From contig CAMPDV010000111.1 of the NCBI GenBank assembly GCA_946699065.1, positions 496,001 through 560,000 of the forward strand: a stretch of DNA of 64,000 nt. The letters are read 5' to 3'. Under the pieces are notes generated by a model that worked only from the letters and a program-made list of their open reading frames with translations, was not told the DNA's origin and made no database searches. The stretch is from Loxodes magnus. Taxonomy: Eukaryota > Ciliophora > Karyorelictea > Loxodida > Loxodidae. The first letter of the stretch is position 1. Each line of letters opens with the position of its first letter. Below are positions 24,304 through 37,969 of the stretch, piece by piece. The position numbers and the translations under genes were made by a program.

Positions 24304-25149
24304 ATGGTAAACAAGGTTTGAATGCTTTAATCGCAGCTATATTACTTTATCACTGCGAACTAGTAGTTGTTTAAATTTTATCCCGCTATTCTAAGTCAAA
24401 TTATGGTTCTTTTCTTATGTATTTCCTCAATAATAATTGCCTAGGTTGATGATAAAGGTTGTTAATAAACCTTTATTACTATGAAGAACTTTTTGAGAAT
24501 AGAATTCATATTTTATGGTGCTATCATTATACTTTATCTCAATTTCATGTTTGGACCTTTTATCAAATAATCCAAAATAAACGATTTTTAAGACAAGCCC
24601 ATTCTAATCTTTTGTCTATTTATGCTTGTATTTGGTGTAGGATTAGCATGAAACATTATAGGATATAGCATTATTTCTTCTGCGGATTGTGTAAGTTTAT
24701 TTAGCTTTTAGGGGGGAAAAAGTGTATCTAAAATAGTTTTAGCTAATTTAATATTTTTCTGTTTACTGTTTGCATCTGTTTTTATCACAGTTGCATTAAC
24801 ATGGCGCAAATTCAAGTTGTAATAGGAGTAGCAAAACTAAGATCTAGAACTATAGTAGCAGATGTCAACTCAAAGGTTAGATACTTAAAATTAAAATGAC
24901 ATAGAAAGTATTAAAAATATCTAGTTGCTCCCTAACATTTAAAAGTAGAATTTCTTCTCCTCGTTAGGAAATAAAATAAAGCGAGAGGAAATTATCCCTG
25001 ATAAAAAGCTGCTTAGTTAGTCCTTTGATAAGGATAACCTTAATAAAATGTTTGAAAGGGAAAATAATATTAGAAGTTCCTATAACTTTGAGGGAATTTA
25101 AAATATATAGAAAAAATATATACTGGAAGAAGAAAAAGAAAGCTTTTGA
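24304..25149 (+). CDS. four-helix membrane protein with cytoplasmic tail
   Basis: 281 residues from ATG 24304 to TGA 25147-25149. Four hydrophobic helices are visible: about 30-48 (ILSQIMVLFLCISSIIIA), 65-90, 98-122 (FCLFMLVFGVGLAWNIIGYS) and 140-165 (ANLIFFCLLFASVFITVALT). A Gln-, Asn- and charge-rich tail of about 115 residues follows, with many Gln as TAA/TAG. The topology is tetraspan-like but no tetraspanin CCG motif is seen. A standard-code ORF at 24459-24668 is its shadow. No specific family is recognised. Confidence 0.7.
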
Positions 25150-26813
25150 AAGAATCTTTATTTTATAATTTAATGCCGCTTTTATAAATCCTTCAATTTA
25201 TCAAAAATAATTAAGTGTATGTTCGTTGTTATTAACTAATAGAGTATTTATAAAGCATCGGTTAATCAATTATTTTAAATTTACAAAATTATATTCCTTA
25301 GTGCTCTTCTTATTCCTATCAAGTCACTTTAATAAAGTTGAAACTGTCTTTAAAAATTTAATGATCTTATCAACGATTTTTAAATTAAAAAAATAAATTA
25401 GCAGTAGTCTCTATAGACTTTTAGAACTTCTATCCAATTCTAGAATTTTAAACTTTGATATTCAATTTTAATCTTTTATGTGAGAAGTGATTTTTCTATA
25501 ATACTGAAATAAATGTTTATATCAAAGTTATAAATTACTTCTATCATATTTCTAAGTTCTTAAAGTATGATATTATTATTAAAGAAATTTGATAGGATCA
25601 CTATGCTTCTATCTTTAATTTAATTTTAGCTTTATACAATTTTCTATTTACTAAGCATACATAGGTTTAAATATTTATTTAAAATATCCAACTCAGCAAA
25701 GTTATTTAAAATCAAACATATCTGTTTTTTTTACACTCTCATAGTTAAAAAATTAATAAAGATTGATGGGCTAGTTTTTAGAATATTTCATTGCTAACCC
25801 TTTTGATAAATTGGTTATCATTAGTGCAAATTAAAATTTTGCTCTTTCTCCTAAGCTTTTAATATTATCCTATTTTTAAGTCAAGCAACTTAGAGAAAGT
25901 ACTACTCTTAATTATAACTAAATCAACTTTCTTCTAAATCTTAGCTAAATCAATCTATTTTAGTTTATCAGTAGCATGATAAATTAATTACTAATAAGCC
26001 TCTATTTAGCTAACTTCCTCTATTTTAAGACAATTTTTAGTTCTAAGATTTATTTTTCTTTAAATTATAAAAGACATCAATTAAATTATTTAGCGCTTAC
26101 CATTTAAAGGTACTTTAATCTATTAAAGCTATACGCTTAATTCAACTCTAGAATCTAATTAGAGCTAACTTTATAGTGAGGATTATTCTATTATTACTAT
26201 AAGATTCATAAGGATATAGAAGGTAACTATAAATCATATGATATTGCTAAAATAAATACCTATAGTTTATTAAACTTCAACTATAAGCTGATTACAAGAG
26301 CATAGAAAGCATCCTAGCTAAGTATAGAATCTAAATCTTCTATTTTATAAATGAATGAGATATTAATAGTTAAATAGCTAGGAGATATTATCCCCTAACT
26401 AGTAATTGTTACTGTCATTTAACAATTATGCATCTATTTTTAGTTTAAAATCCTTCTTTCACATTAATTAATAAGAATTGATATATCTATGTAGTTTATT
26501 AATAAATTAGCCTTTCTTATGTTTAATAACTAAATTATTAGCAGCTTTCTGAAAGAAATTTGGTTAAGTTCATGTTCTTAAATTTAATTATTTACCTATT
26601 TAAAGTGAAAAACTTGAATAAACTGCTTATAGTTTAAAAATTTATAATAAGGCAGAGACAGTTGCTAGAGTAATAAGCCTTTAGATAATTTAGGAATATA
26701 GCGTTCTAAATTTTAGATTCAATTATTATTATCGATTAGAAGAGGTTAAGCAGCTTATAGATAAAATGATTTAGTCAAACATAAGAATAAAATAAAAGTT
26801 TTTAGCTAAATAA
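25150..26813. other. AT-rich spacer between converging genes
   Basis: Nothing recognised in either strand; the 3' ends of the + strand four-helix gene and the - strand Cache/HAMP gene face it. Confidence 0.5.
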
Positions 26814-28328
26814 TCAGAAATCTTGTAATATTTCTTCATCTGAGTCTTCTATAACATCTGGGTCAGGTTGATCTTAGATGCTGTCAATATATTATTTCCA
26901 TGGTAATTCTTTAGGCTTAAGAAAGCCCTGCTAATTACCTTTAAAAAACTTGTTCCTTCGATATGATTTTTCTACTGTATGGGTTGCTTTAAAACTCATA
27001 TCACGGTTCATTAGCACTGAGGTCAAGTTTTTGAATTTCTTTACTAAATCACCAACTTAGTCGTCAGTCTCATGAATAGCCTATATATCCTACTAAATAT
27101 TTTCCATTTTTCCTGTTAAAATATTATTAGCAACTTCGGTTAACTATTAGAGTGGTCTAGTTATTGAATAAACTATAGCGATGGTAATAATCGCTATTAC
27201 TATATAGCCAAAGGTGAGAATCTGTACTTACGTTCCTTGCAGATCATTAAATATTGTATCCAGAACTTCATCAATGTAGTTGTCTATTTCGCTCTCAGGA
27301 ACAATAATAACAATGACAAGATCTTTTATAGCTTAGTTATTTTACCTTGAAATAGCATACGAGAAGTATTTATAATCCTCACTCTTAATATCATATTAAT
27401 TTTCTAAAATTTAACTTCATATTTATTCAGTTATTCCTGATCACTTCTAACCTATGAGTTTAGTTTCTTAATGCTATAATTATTCTGTAATATTCAATGA
27501 GCATGCTATTATGTAACTCTAGTTTGTCGCAACGAAGATCTATCCAGATTTTAGTATTTTTACCTAATCGATTACTTTCTATATTTATTAGTCAGGATTT
27601 TAAGAAAATCCAACTATAAATTCTTATTTGTCTTTCTTTATTCTACTAATCCACATATTTCACAGAAAGTCATTTCATGGTTCTCCAAAAAATTCGAAAG
27701 TTTGTAAAGGAATACCAAAAGTTTCTTCATTTATGTACTAGATCCTAGTATGCATCTCTATCTTTTTAGAGATAGCAGCTTTATCAATATTTACTTTAAA
27801 ATCATTAGGAAAGTATCTGAAAAAAAGATCTTCAGGGAATGCAGCAAACACATGATTAAACTAAGTTAAACCTACACTCACATTAAAGAAGCTTTCAAAA
27901 AAGTAATCTAATACGTGCAATCTTTCTGCTTTAGCTTTCGCTTAGTCAGGTATAGTGTAATCCTCTTCTGTATAAAAAGCAAATCCTGAAGTATTAAAAT
28001 CTGGTGATAAGAAAGGAAAGGCTTCACCTTCGAAGGGAATAATATCCATTCCATAAAGAGCTCATCTTGAGTAGTCTCCAAGTACCTTTAGTTGTTTAAA
28101 TCTTTTATCAATAATATTATTAGTTAGTTCTGCGAATTCTTAGACAGTATAATTTAAATGAGGCTAAATTTCTTTCATCATCGAATCTTCCACTTTAGTT
28201 CTAATGGCTGATCTATGGATCTTGTTAAAAAGTTGTCCTAATCCTCATAATAGTACGCAAAAAATAAGTGATAGAGCAAGCAAAACAAATATAATTTTAG
28301 TCCTTATCTTAGTGTTCTAGATTTTCAT
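26814..28328 (-). CDS. membrane receptor-like protein with extracellular Cache-like and HAMP domains
   Basis: 504 residues, no intron; ATG 28326-28328, TGA 26814-26816 after EEILQDF. An N-terminal membrane helix (about 9-30, KIIFVLLALSLIFCVLLWGL) is followed by a ~300-residue external region. Its layout (helix, then mixed folds with Asn-x-Ser/Thr sites, ending in SEIDNYIDEVLDTI) resembles double-Cache sensors. A second helix (FGYIVIAIITIAIVYSI) follows, then a HAMP linker starting ITRPLQQLTEVANNILTGK with the typical second helix VGDLVKKFKNLTSVL. The short cytoplasmic tail carries no kinase or cyclase, so it may signal through partners. A close paralog lies at 63469. Cache identity is inferred from layout; the HAMP call is firm. 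Confidence 0.85.
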
Positions 28329-28670
28329 TATTACAAGCTAATTAAACTTAGATAAGTTAAATGATTAAATATTCAAAGCAGGGAGTTCAATTGTAAATAC
28401 TTTATCTTTTTTCAAATACTTAATGCTTTATTTTAATTTTCTTTATTTATTCTTCCATCAAAAGCCGAAGTAAAATTTTAGAAAATCTCCCTATTTATAT
28501 GTTCGAAAGGTAGTACCAATAGCAACTCTTAGAATAGATCATTTATCCAAATTTAACTCATTTTCATACTTAATAATCTTTTGGGTTATGAATCAAAGTT
28601 TACCATTCAGTTTTATTTTTGATTTAATATGCGGAACATCTAGATTAACTAAAAATTAGGTAAAACTTTA

Positions 28671-29222
28671 ATGAGTTCAGGTATTAAAATAAGAGATAGA
28701 GAAATATACGATTCAAGTTATTTATTTGAATAATTGTGACTGTTTATATTTACTACCATAGTTATTATCACTATCCTTTTTATTTCTATGAAATATTCAA
28801 TTGACTTCAGTTCCTTATATTCTATTATCTAAACCCACATTTTTCAAATAATTAATCCTTGCATAGATTAGATATTAAAATCAACACTCTAATACAATTC
28901 TAACTTTTAATTAGCTTTAAAACTAATCCGTGAGAATTAAAATTTAAGAAAGCTAGAAATTTATTAATCAGTTTTGAATAAAGTTATTTTCTATAGAAGT
29001 ACTTTGCTTATTAAATAAATTATTTTTTCATCATAAGTTTACTTTTGCTTTCATTCTATTTTGCTGATTTTATTTTTAATACTAGTAGATATTATTATCT
29101 AAATATATCATTCAATTTGTCCAACTAGACTTTAATAGACAATATATCTACGATATTTAATTAAGCGAAGAAACATTCAATTTTCTACCAAATCAATGTA
29201 GTTTAAAATAACTTGCTTATGA
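28671..29222 (+). CDS. possible small membrane protein
   Basis: From ATG 28671 a polar N-terminus (MSSGIKIRDREIYDSS) leads into a hydrophobic helix (LFIFTTIVIITILFI), then a mixed region and a second hydrophobic helix near residues 130-155, ending at TGA 29220-29222 (183 residues). Composition beyond residue 60 is near that of AT-rich noise, so only the first part is persuasive. No family is recognised. Confidence 0.3.
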
Positions 29223-29985
29223 ATTCTATTTTAACCTTTTCTTTTAGCTTATATGGTTTTGCTAAATTTATCTCATGAAGAATATATTAAAACTTTAGCT
29301 AAATCAAATCAGATTTAAGTTAGTTTGATAGTTTAATAATTACTTTTTGATTTAATTTTTAGCTTCAACTACAAAATTAAATACACTTGAAAACAAATAA
29401 AATAAAAGAAGGATTATTATTACAAATTCTCTTAGAATTATATATGAATGAGAATTAAATTAAAGGTTTTATTCATACTCATGATATAAAATACAAGTAG
29501 TTATTAAAACATCTTTAAGTTCTACTTATTTTCTTATTTCTTTTGCCGTTTATGCTTTATTTTATTTCCTTTAAATTACCTCTAACAAAATTTAAATGAA
29601 TAAGGATATTTTCTCTCCATCTTCTATACATCCAATTTATAAAATCTGGTAAGCAGTTTAGTTATTATCCTAATAAGGGAGGTATTTTGAAGTAAAGATA
29701 GAATTAGATTAAGTTTAACTTAATTATTAAAGTGCCATCTAATAGATTAAATTCCATTTATTTAGTTAATTTCCTTTTAATTTAACTTAGCTTAGAGCTA
29801 CTCTATCTTTTTTAGCCTTTTCGATATTCGCTATCCCTTGTTTTTAGTTTCTTGCTTTATAACTCTATATGTTGTAGTATATTTGGTTGATGGTCTAAGT
29901 TATTGCTTAGAAAAATAGGAAGTTTAATGATAGCACTAGAAATAACTTAAAGATTGCATTTTTTTGTTTGAGTTAGAAATATATA
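29223..29985. other. spacer upstream of eIF4E
   Basis: AT-rich, with no gene or defined promoter element recognised. Confidence 0.5.
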
Positions 29986-30633
29986 ATGGTTGAAAAAAAA
30001 ATCGAAGAACAAGAGTTTAAGGATAAGATACTGCAAGGACTACATCCACTTTAGGAACAATGGACATTTTCCTGCACGATTACTAAGTAATAAAAACAAG
30101 TTACATCTCCTCCTCTTACAAATGTGGTGTAGTGGGAATAGAGACTTAAGAAGCTTGCAACATTCGGAGCTTTGGAGGATTTCTGAGGCGTTTATAATAA
30201 CATAAAAAAGCCTAGTAAGCTAGTTATAAAATAAGATTACTGGTTATTTAAAAGCCATATAGAACCTAAGTGAGAAGATGCAAATAACGTCGATGGAGGA
30301 TCATGAACGTTATACTTTTAGTAGAGTTATCTTGCTAAGCCAGAAACTGCTAAGGTTATTGATAAGTCATGACAAAATCTTTTGCTTTCCTTGATTGGTT
30401 GCAGTTTTGAAAATGATAAAGTTTATCAAGACATATGCGGTGCAACATTCGGAGTACGAAAACAAGGAGTTAAAATCTGCATATGGAACAAAAGCTCGAA
30501 AGACGAAGCTTTAGTAATGGAAATCGGAAAAGAGTTTAAAAAGATTTGCTAAGTCTCTAACTTACAAATTTCTTATATAGCTCATTAGAGCCAGTCATCC
30601 TCATCATCACCTCAAGTATTACACGTTTTATGA
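29986..30633 (+). CDS. eIF4E: translation initiation factor eIF4E (mRNA cap-binding)
   Basis: 215 residues, ATG 29986, TGA 30631-30633. It binds the mRNA 5' cap and recruits the initiation complex. The family core is complete: HPLQEQW (20-26), the cap-stacking Trp at 50 (TGG) in VVQWEQRLKKL, EDFWGVYNNI (64-73), PKWED with the second stacking Trp at 96 and Glu97, GGSW at 104-107 and CIWNKSSKD. Trp67, Trp96 and Trp107 are all encoded by TGA, so the cap-binding site exists only if TGA is read as Trp. No intron. A standard-code ORF at 29990-30205 is a shadow. Confidence 0.96.
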
Positions 30634-32220
30634 TCATAATAAACATTTAATCAACCGTATTTAACTTAAAGCACTTACTCAAACCTTCAGCTATTCTATT
30701 TAATTTTTACTTTTACATTCAAGCATCATTTCAAAATAGCTTTTCTTCGAAACAAGTAGATAAAAATTATCAATGATATATTCATTTTTACAAAATACAA
30801 ATTTTTATAATTTACCTATTTATTTCTTGTTTTTATTATTAATGATTAAGGAAAAAACTAGAGATTCTACAATAATTAATTTTGCAAATTTAAAAACTTT
30901 TTAAATTATTTACTTTTGACTTTCCTTCCTTCCTTCTTTATTTATTTTTTTCCTTTACTAGATTTCATATTTCTTGCTCATATGTAAAATATTTATGATC
31001 TTTTATAAAGAAACAATTTGTATTAAGCATATGCTTATTTTATTTTTAATTATATTTTAAATAATAAAAAACATTTTCTTTTTTTTATACTTATCTCACA
31101 CTTTTATTACTCATTGTATTCCATTGTATATTGTTTCCATTTTCTTTAGTTCTTTATCAAAATGATTCTTATAACGTTCTGTTATAATTACAAAGTTTAA
31201 CTATAAAATAAGTTTCTTTAAAATTTGTTATTTTCTAAATGAAACTAATCTTATAATTTTTAGTGTTCTTTATTTTTTAAATTATTAGCCTATGTTGAAT
31301 TTAATATTCTCCTCACATCAATATTTTTAGTAAAATCATTTGTTATTCTTTGTATATCTAACTTTCTTATTTTTAATTATATCAAACATTTAAACTTATT
31401 TTCCTTAAATTATACAAGCTTTGTTTTTATGTTGATTATATAGCATAAGCTTGTACAATATTTAAATTTTTTTTAAATTATCCGATTTAATTTCAAGCAC
31501 TGTTTTTCTTATGTGTTGTGAGCATTTATTCAATACATTAAATCATTGATTGATACCAAGAAATTTTCATTTTAATATCGTTAGACTAAGCTATTTTTTA
31601 TCTAAAAGCTATTGGACGTTCTTTTAAAATAGCTAATGCTTCTCTTTAATTTTAATATCTTAATTAGTTAAAATATTTGATTATAATTTTCCTTTAGTCA
31701 TCAATTTAATTACCATAAGTTAAATTATTTATTTAATTATAACCTACTATTAACTTAATGTTTTGTAATCAATTAGCAAGCATTCTATATTCTATTTATG
31801 AATTATGATATTAAATATCTTTTTAATTATGCTTTATATCTTAAATTTTCCATTTGTTTCCTTAATTAGAAACTTCTATTTAATTGTATAGATGTAGCTT
31901 GTATTATAATAGGACATTCTATATTATACTTAATTGTTATTATAAAGGACTAATAGCTTTTATTCAAGTTTCTTGCTTATTTTTATTTAAATTCTTAAGA
32001 TTTATTCTAAATCCTGCCTATTTTCTTTAATTATTAGAAAGAGCAAAATAGTTAGCTTATTTAATATCTTTGAATATTTAGGAAACAAAGCAGAGTTAAA
32101 TAAATTGAATAACCTTTTTTAAGAGAAATAAAGCTATATTTCTTAATTATTTTTATAACTTTCTCTTCATTTTGCTTACAAACTCTCACTATAAACAACT
32201 GAAAATTGCTTTATTCTAAA
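30634..32220. other. AT-rich spacer
   Basis: Long T-rich runs at 30680-31500. The last 200 bp may belong to upstream exons of the coding fragment at 32221, but no frame is convincing. Confidence 0.4.
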
Positions 32221-32475
32221 GAAACTTAATTAGAAGCCAATTTAAATTATACTAATTAATAAGTTGCTAATGAGATGTATAATGTAATGATGGAAAGATT
32301 ACCTGCTACAAGTGAAGAGAGATAATATTTATCACTTGCTGTAGAATTGAAACAGAAACAAAAAGAAAATAAACTATTAGCAGGATTAAATAAATATATA
32401 CTTATTAAAATATACAGTGGCTTTGATTGCTTAATCTTAGTTAATGGATATTAGATTATTTGGTATCTTTAATGA
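32221..32475 (+). CDS. fragment of a coiled-coil protein gene
   Basis: Codons from 32221 give a clearly coding, Glu/Lys/Ala-rich segment (NEMYNVMMERLPATSEERQY, then VELKQKQKENKLL) up to about 32395. It then continues to an in-frame TGA at 32473-32475. The composition fits a coiled coil. The 5' part is unresolved: upstream bases do not hold the same quality in one frame, so an intron is likely. The exact start given here is arbitrary. No family is recognised. Confidence 0.4.
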
Positions 32476-33876
32476 AGCTTAGCTATTAAGCAAAAAATCT
32501 TATAGTTATAAGTAATTTTTGAATAAATCAATTATGTTTTTATATTCTCATCCTATCACTAAATTAAACTGTCACTTTCTTGACTTAATGTTAGCTTCCT
32601 ACTTTCAATTTCATTCTATTTTCTCATCCTCTAGTAAATTCCATAAATGATGACTATAAGATGAAGAATAATTCAGATAATAATAAGAGATATCTCTATA
32701 TGGAATACAGCCATTTCTTAATTATATTATCAGATAACTTCGATAATAACTTTTAAATCATTTACCTTATTTAAAATATAGCTATCTATTATTAAATTCC
32801 TAAAAGTGCATTAAACTCTTATAATAAAGATAGATAAAGTAGATTAACTAATTACTTTTAATCATGCCATTGAAGAAATAAACTATTCCTTTCTGCTTTA
32901 TTTTTCTCTCATTCAAGTCTTTAAATTAACTCAGCTGTAATGCATAAAAAATTGTATAGGGATTAAGTTTGATTTGCCCCTATAATATAAAAGCAAAGTA
33001 AGACTTTAAATCATTTACTTATAATTTTATTTAATTATAGAGAATGAAATTTCTATTTAAGTAGACTTAAAGTTATATAAATAAAGCTAATTTTAAAGTA
33101 AATTATTCTTTATTGTAAGTACCTGAATTGAGCTTAATTAAAAAGGAACTTCCTTAATTTAATTTTATTTCCTTTTATAATTTTAGCTTTTTGGAGTCAT
33201 TTTAATTGTCTTTGAAAGGCTTTTTAATTGTAAAATTGAGCTACATTAAAAGAATTAATATTCTAGTATTTCTTATAACTTGTCTACTAGAAGAAAAATT
33301 TGATAAATATTAAAAGATTTGGATGAAAAAAATCCAGTCTCAGCAACGCTCAAACTCTCTTATTAGTTATAATATAATTGCTTAATTTAATTTTATCTAA
33401 TTTAGGAGTTAATTTTTTTGTAGGATGAACTAAATTTGAGAATCGCTGCTAAGTTTATTTTATTTACCAAAAAGTATCTACTAAATTTACTATGTTTCAA
33501 GACATTAATTTAACCTTTTAATTAAGAAAAAGAGTTTTCTCGCATAATGTAAGGATATTAATTTTTGAAGAGTAATTGAATTTAGATGATATAGATAGTC
33601 AAAGATAATTGAATACTATTTATAAAGGCTATTTTCTCCTAAGCTAAGTTTATTAATTTAAAACTTATTAACTGTAAAGCTTTTTCCTAAAATTAACCTT
33701 ATTGCTTCTTATTTTTCTTTCAGTATATGAATTTAAGATTAATAATAGAGTTATAAGATCCTAATAAAATACTTGGAGGTTCTTTAATTATGTATGAAGC
33801 AATTTATAATAAACTGTATAGATTATATGAGCAAACCTATAAGGATTAAGTTGCTAATATTTTTAAGTTCAAGAAT
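32476..33876. other. spacer with a short coding-like + strand segment
   Basis: Around 33310-33500 a + strand frame reads LKDLDEKNPVSATLKLSYQL and later DELNLRIAAKFILFTKKYL, suggesting one or two exons of an unassigned gene, but no start, stop or splice pattern can be fixed. The rest is AT-rich. Confidence 0.3.
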
Positions 33877-36089
33877 TCATTAAACATTTTATAAGTCTCA
33901 TGTTGGAATTACTTCTCCAGCGTCTATTTCGAATATCTCCTCTCCATTTTCCTTTTTTTATGAAACTAAATCCCAAAATTCTGCATTCCTTGAAATTTAG
34001 TCTATACAAATCGTATTTAGTTCGTTGCTAATGATTTAAAAGCTTACCTTTTTATAGTCTCTTAAAAAGCGTTATACATAGGCTAGACCAAATATTTAAG
34101 AAATCCTATTTAACTTTTAGATATATCAGTTAGCCTATTACAAAGCTGACTTATAGGAAGACCTCTTTCTTCTTCTAGTTTTCCTTAGTTATAAAATTCC
34201 AGAGTAATTCTACGAGTTCAGATTTAGTGTAAATTATTTTATTTTGCTCCATGTGCAACATCAGCACATTTTAAGCACAACGACAAAGTTGCTATTCTTT
34301 TTGATTCGTCTGAAAAATCCTAAGTCTAGGATATATTTTTCTCATAAGCTTTCATAATGTCAAAATGTCTTTAAAGATCTGTATCAAGCACCATCTTAAT
34401 TATTAGTTTCCTAAAAGCTTTAAATTCCTCTATCGTCAGATTTTTTGTAATATTATATTGTTCCAGGATATCAAATGTCTTGGATATATGCATGTTTTCA
34501 AGAACACTTTGATCATTATAAATAATAGCAAGCATATCCATTGCTTAAACCAAGAAAGAGTTATTAACTCCTTTGTGTCCAAGATCATGAACCATAGCAG
34601 CTGTTATTAGACTGAAAAGTTCAATAGTAGTAAAATCTGGCTATTTGGAAATACAATTGTCAATCAAAAATAATACGGAATTTGTTACATCTGCACCGTG
34701 CGTTGCATTATGATAGACGTTTTCTCTTATATAAGTATCATTTATCTTTTATAAAAAATGTTGTAACACATCAACATCAATAGAGTAGGTTTCTAGAAAG
34801 TCTCTTTTTTTGAAAACATGCATTCCAAGTTTAGTAAGAGCTTAGTGTTTAGTGATCTTTTCTAATTTGAAAATGTTGTAATTTCATTCTCCAACTTTCG
34901 CTAACTCTTACTTAAAGCTTATTTCTTCATTTTCTTCTATTACAGTATGGAGAACTAGCAAGTTGGCTTGTTTTCTTAATTATTTTAAAGAGTCTAAATG
35001 TATTTCAGGAATAGCCTAAGTAATGTTTTGCCTGAATACTTTATTAGAGCTTTGTTTCTTATGACTTTTCCTAGAGGATCTACTAGTAGATTTTAAAAGA
35101 TTATCCAAAATTAGTTCTAAATCTACCTCTGTTAAATTTTCTTCTCTCATAAACGAAACTTCAGGTTGATCCCCTCTACTAGATGAAGCATCTCTAAAGG
35201 AAAAAGCACTATTAAAAGGTGTATTACTTTAGCTATTTTTAGATATAGAACTGATTATTTCAATACTATAAGGACCTGATATGTTACTGCTTGCTGGACT
35301 TATAGAACTATTTCTAGATCTGAAGGATTCCTTGTACTTCTTAATTTTTTAGCATAATGCCATTAAAGTTCTATTCTTAAGAGATACATAAATAGCTTCT
35401 TGGTCCTTTTTAGAAAAAGAGGATGACATGGACATCTCTAAATAAGGAATAATAGCGCTGGACTAAGTTTCAGAAAAATCAGATGTATCACCTTTATCAA
35501 TATCTCTTTTATAGTAATAGGAACTAATTAAAATCATTGAAATTGTGATTCCAAAATCTTATCAAATTACTATATATTCATATAAAGCTATTGCTATCAG
35601 GAATTCAAACTGGTAAGGCTTTACTTTCTTGTCCTAGATAAAAAAGAAAAATAGAATTAGCTCCAGAGAATTGGACTATTATCCTGAAGTTGCTATCAGA
35701 GCAATATAAAACAAAAAATTCGTAGTTTATGTAAGACTAAATGAAATCATTACAAATGATCTTAGCAATTTGTACATTAGATCTCCCTTTGTTATCACAA
35801 ACATCAAAATTCAACTTTCAAACTGAAGAGGCATTTATTTTAATAAGCTAATTAAATAAAACTTCATTGTCGCTTTTAATTAAAGAAGATCTTTGAATTA
35901 AAACTATTGTTAAAAGGTATCTTTATCATTCTATATTTATTGGTGCGTTTAAATCTTTTACATGGTATAAACACATTATGGTATTAAAGATAGTAAAATG
36001 ATAAAATAAAGAGACTAATCAGAGAATCAAGTTGTTTCAAATTAAATAATATGATGGTTACTATCACATTTTAAGCATCCCATATTCAT
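33877..36089 (-). CDS. membrane-anchored class I cyclic-nucleotide phosphodiesterase
   Basis: Hydrolyses cAMP and/or cGMP. The C-terminal catalytic domain has all metal-site motifs: HNATHGADV, VHDLGHKGVNN, CLKCADVAHGAK and the NAEFWDLV region. Two introns restore the frame: 34028-34047 (20 nt) and 35594-35624 (31 nt). The N-terminal third has membrane segments (for example GITISMILISSYYY) followed by a Ser-rich linker. The stop is the last of three nearby TGA codons (33877-33879); the others would shorten it by a few residues. The start is uncertain: ATG 36087-36089 needs an extra 47-nt GT...AG intron (36015-36061), while ATG 36076-36078 needs none. Both options keep the total frame closed (704 or 716 residues). 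Confidence 0.88.
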
Positions 36090-37969
36090 ATCCTTTATCT
36101 ATATTAGCATAATATTAATTCTCCTTTCTTTATAAATAGCTTTATCTTAAATACTCAAGAGCTATCTTAGTTTTAATTATTTAGAATATAATTCTTGCTT
36201 TTAATATTTTTCTTTTGATTCTTTACGAAAACAAATAATATTACAAAAGATAAATATAAAGGATGGTCTGTACTTTAAGATCCCAAAGTAATAAAGTAAA
36301 TGAGAATAGATTTAGTAATTAGTTAATAAATATCATTAAGATATTTTAGAAATCGTCATGCTTTATTAGTATAATTTTATCTTAAAGCTTCTAGATATTT
36401 TTAGTAGTATCAGTCACTTAATACTATGATTTATATATTAAAATTTCTATATCAGTTTGAATTGTTTTTATGCTGAATATATTAAAAAATTGCTTTAAAT
36501 TTTATTATGCATGATGCTTAAACTAAAATTAAGATGATTAAATACATCTAAATTAGTTTTAATATACAAGCATTCTAAATATTTATTATCTTTAAATGAT
36601 TTTATCTTATAATTATATGAATAGGCTTTTATTATAGTTTTATACTATTATTCTAATATTTTTTTCAATCTAAATTATGAGAAATATCAGTATATGAATG
36701 TTTGTTATGATATGACTGTCAAATTTAAATTTCTATCATCCATAATTTTAATTAATAAGTTTAAGTATTATTTAAATTTAATAGTTACACAGTTCTTCAA
36801 TACTGTTATTAGCACTTAGTTTACATATTTTATACTCTAATAATTCAGCTGCAATAACTCCTTATCTAGTGTTAAAGAGAGTTTATAGGATATAATAAGT
36901 ACGTTAATTGAGAATTTGATAAAAGAGGTATGTAATTGTTTATAATAGTAATAATATATTTTGTTTCTCCTAGTCATTCTTTTACATTGCTTTGCTAAAT
37001 ATCTAATTTAATTTTGCAAATATATCCTTACTATATTTTAAATCCATGATAAACATCTCATAATTAAACTTTAACTAGATATATCAATTTTTAATAATAT
37101 GAATTGCTTATTCAGTAGTGGTAACTCTTAAAAAACTTGAATTTTAAAGTTTTACTTTAGCAAAACATGATATTGTAGGTATAGAATTAAAAGTTGACTA
37201 GATATTAGGTTTGAAAATGAATCTTTTCATTTGAGGTATAGCTCAGAGTATAGAGAATCAACTAGAATAGTAAAAATGTATTATATTTTTAGCAAATAGT
37301 ATCCAATTAATTAAAGTTATCATACCTAGTTCATTATAATTTAAATTTCTGTTCTACTCTAAAATACTAAATTTTAGCATGAATATTAATATCTTCTAAA
37401 TTGCGTCACTACCCCTTTTAAATAAATTTAAATTAGTTAAATATAGCTAAAATAAAGAATATATCATCTCTATTTTACATTTTATGTATTATTCAATCAC
37501 TTTAGTACTCTTATGTGTGTACAATCATATTTATAATACCATCATAACTAATGTATTACATTTCCTTTAAGCTAGTATTTGATTATGTAATTATACCTTA
37601 TTGATATCTTTATAGTTAAATAGATAGATTACTTATGAAATATAATCTAATATTTTATATACTAAGACTATTAATTCTATCAATACAGGAGTAATTAGAC
37701 TATAAATATCTATAATAAAGCCTTGAGTGCTTACACTTCTACTCTAATAATCATAGAGAAGTTAAATTATAATTACAAGTAGCTTATTTAAACTTAAAGA
37801 GTAAGCATTCGAAAATATTTTAGAGCAAGATGCTTATTTATGAATTTAACACGCTATAAAAATTAAAAATAGGTATATAGTTTTATACTTTAATAGCATT
37901 GATATGATTTTAAGGGTTATTGATATATCTTTAAATGATTTATTTCTTAGTATTGCTTCAAAATAAATA
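36090..37969. other. AT-rich spacer
   Basis: No gene recognised. It holds the upstream regions of the PDE gene and of the first PLAC8 gene, which diverge. Confidence 0.55.

Noticed and set aside
37232..37262. tRNA-like GGTATAGCTCAG...AGAG string
   Set aside because: No matching acceptor, anticodon or T-arm stems follow, so no cloverleaf can be drawn.
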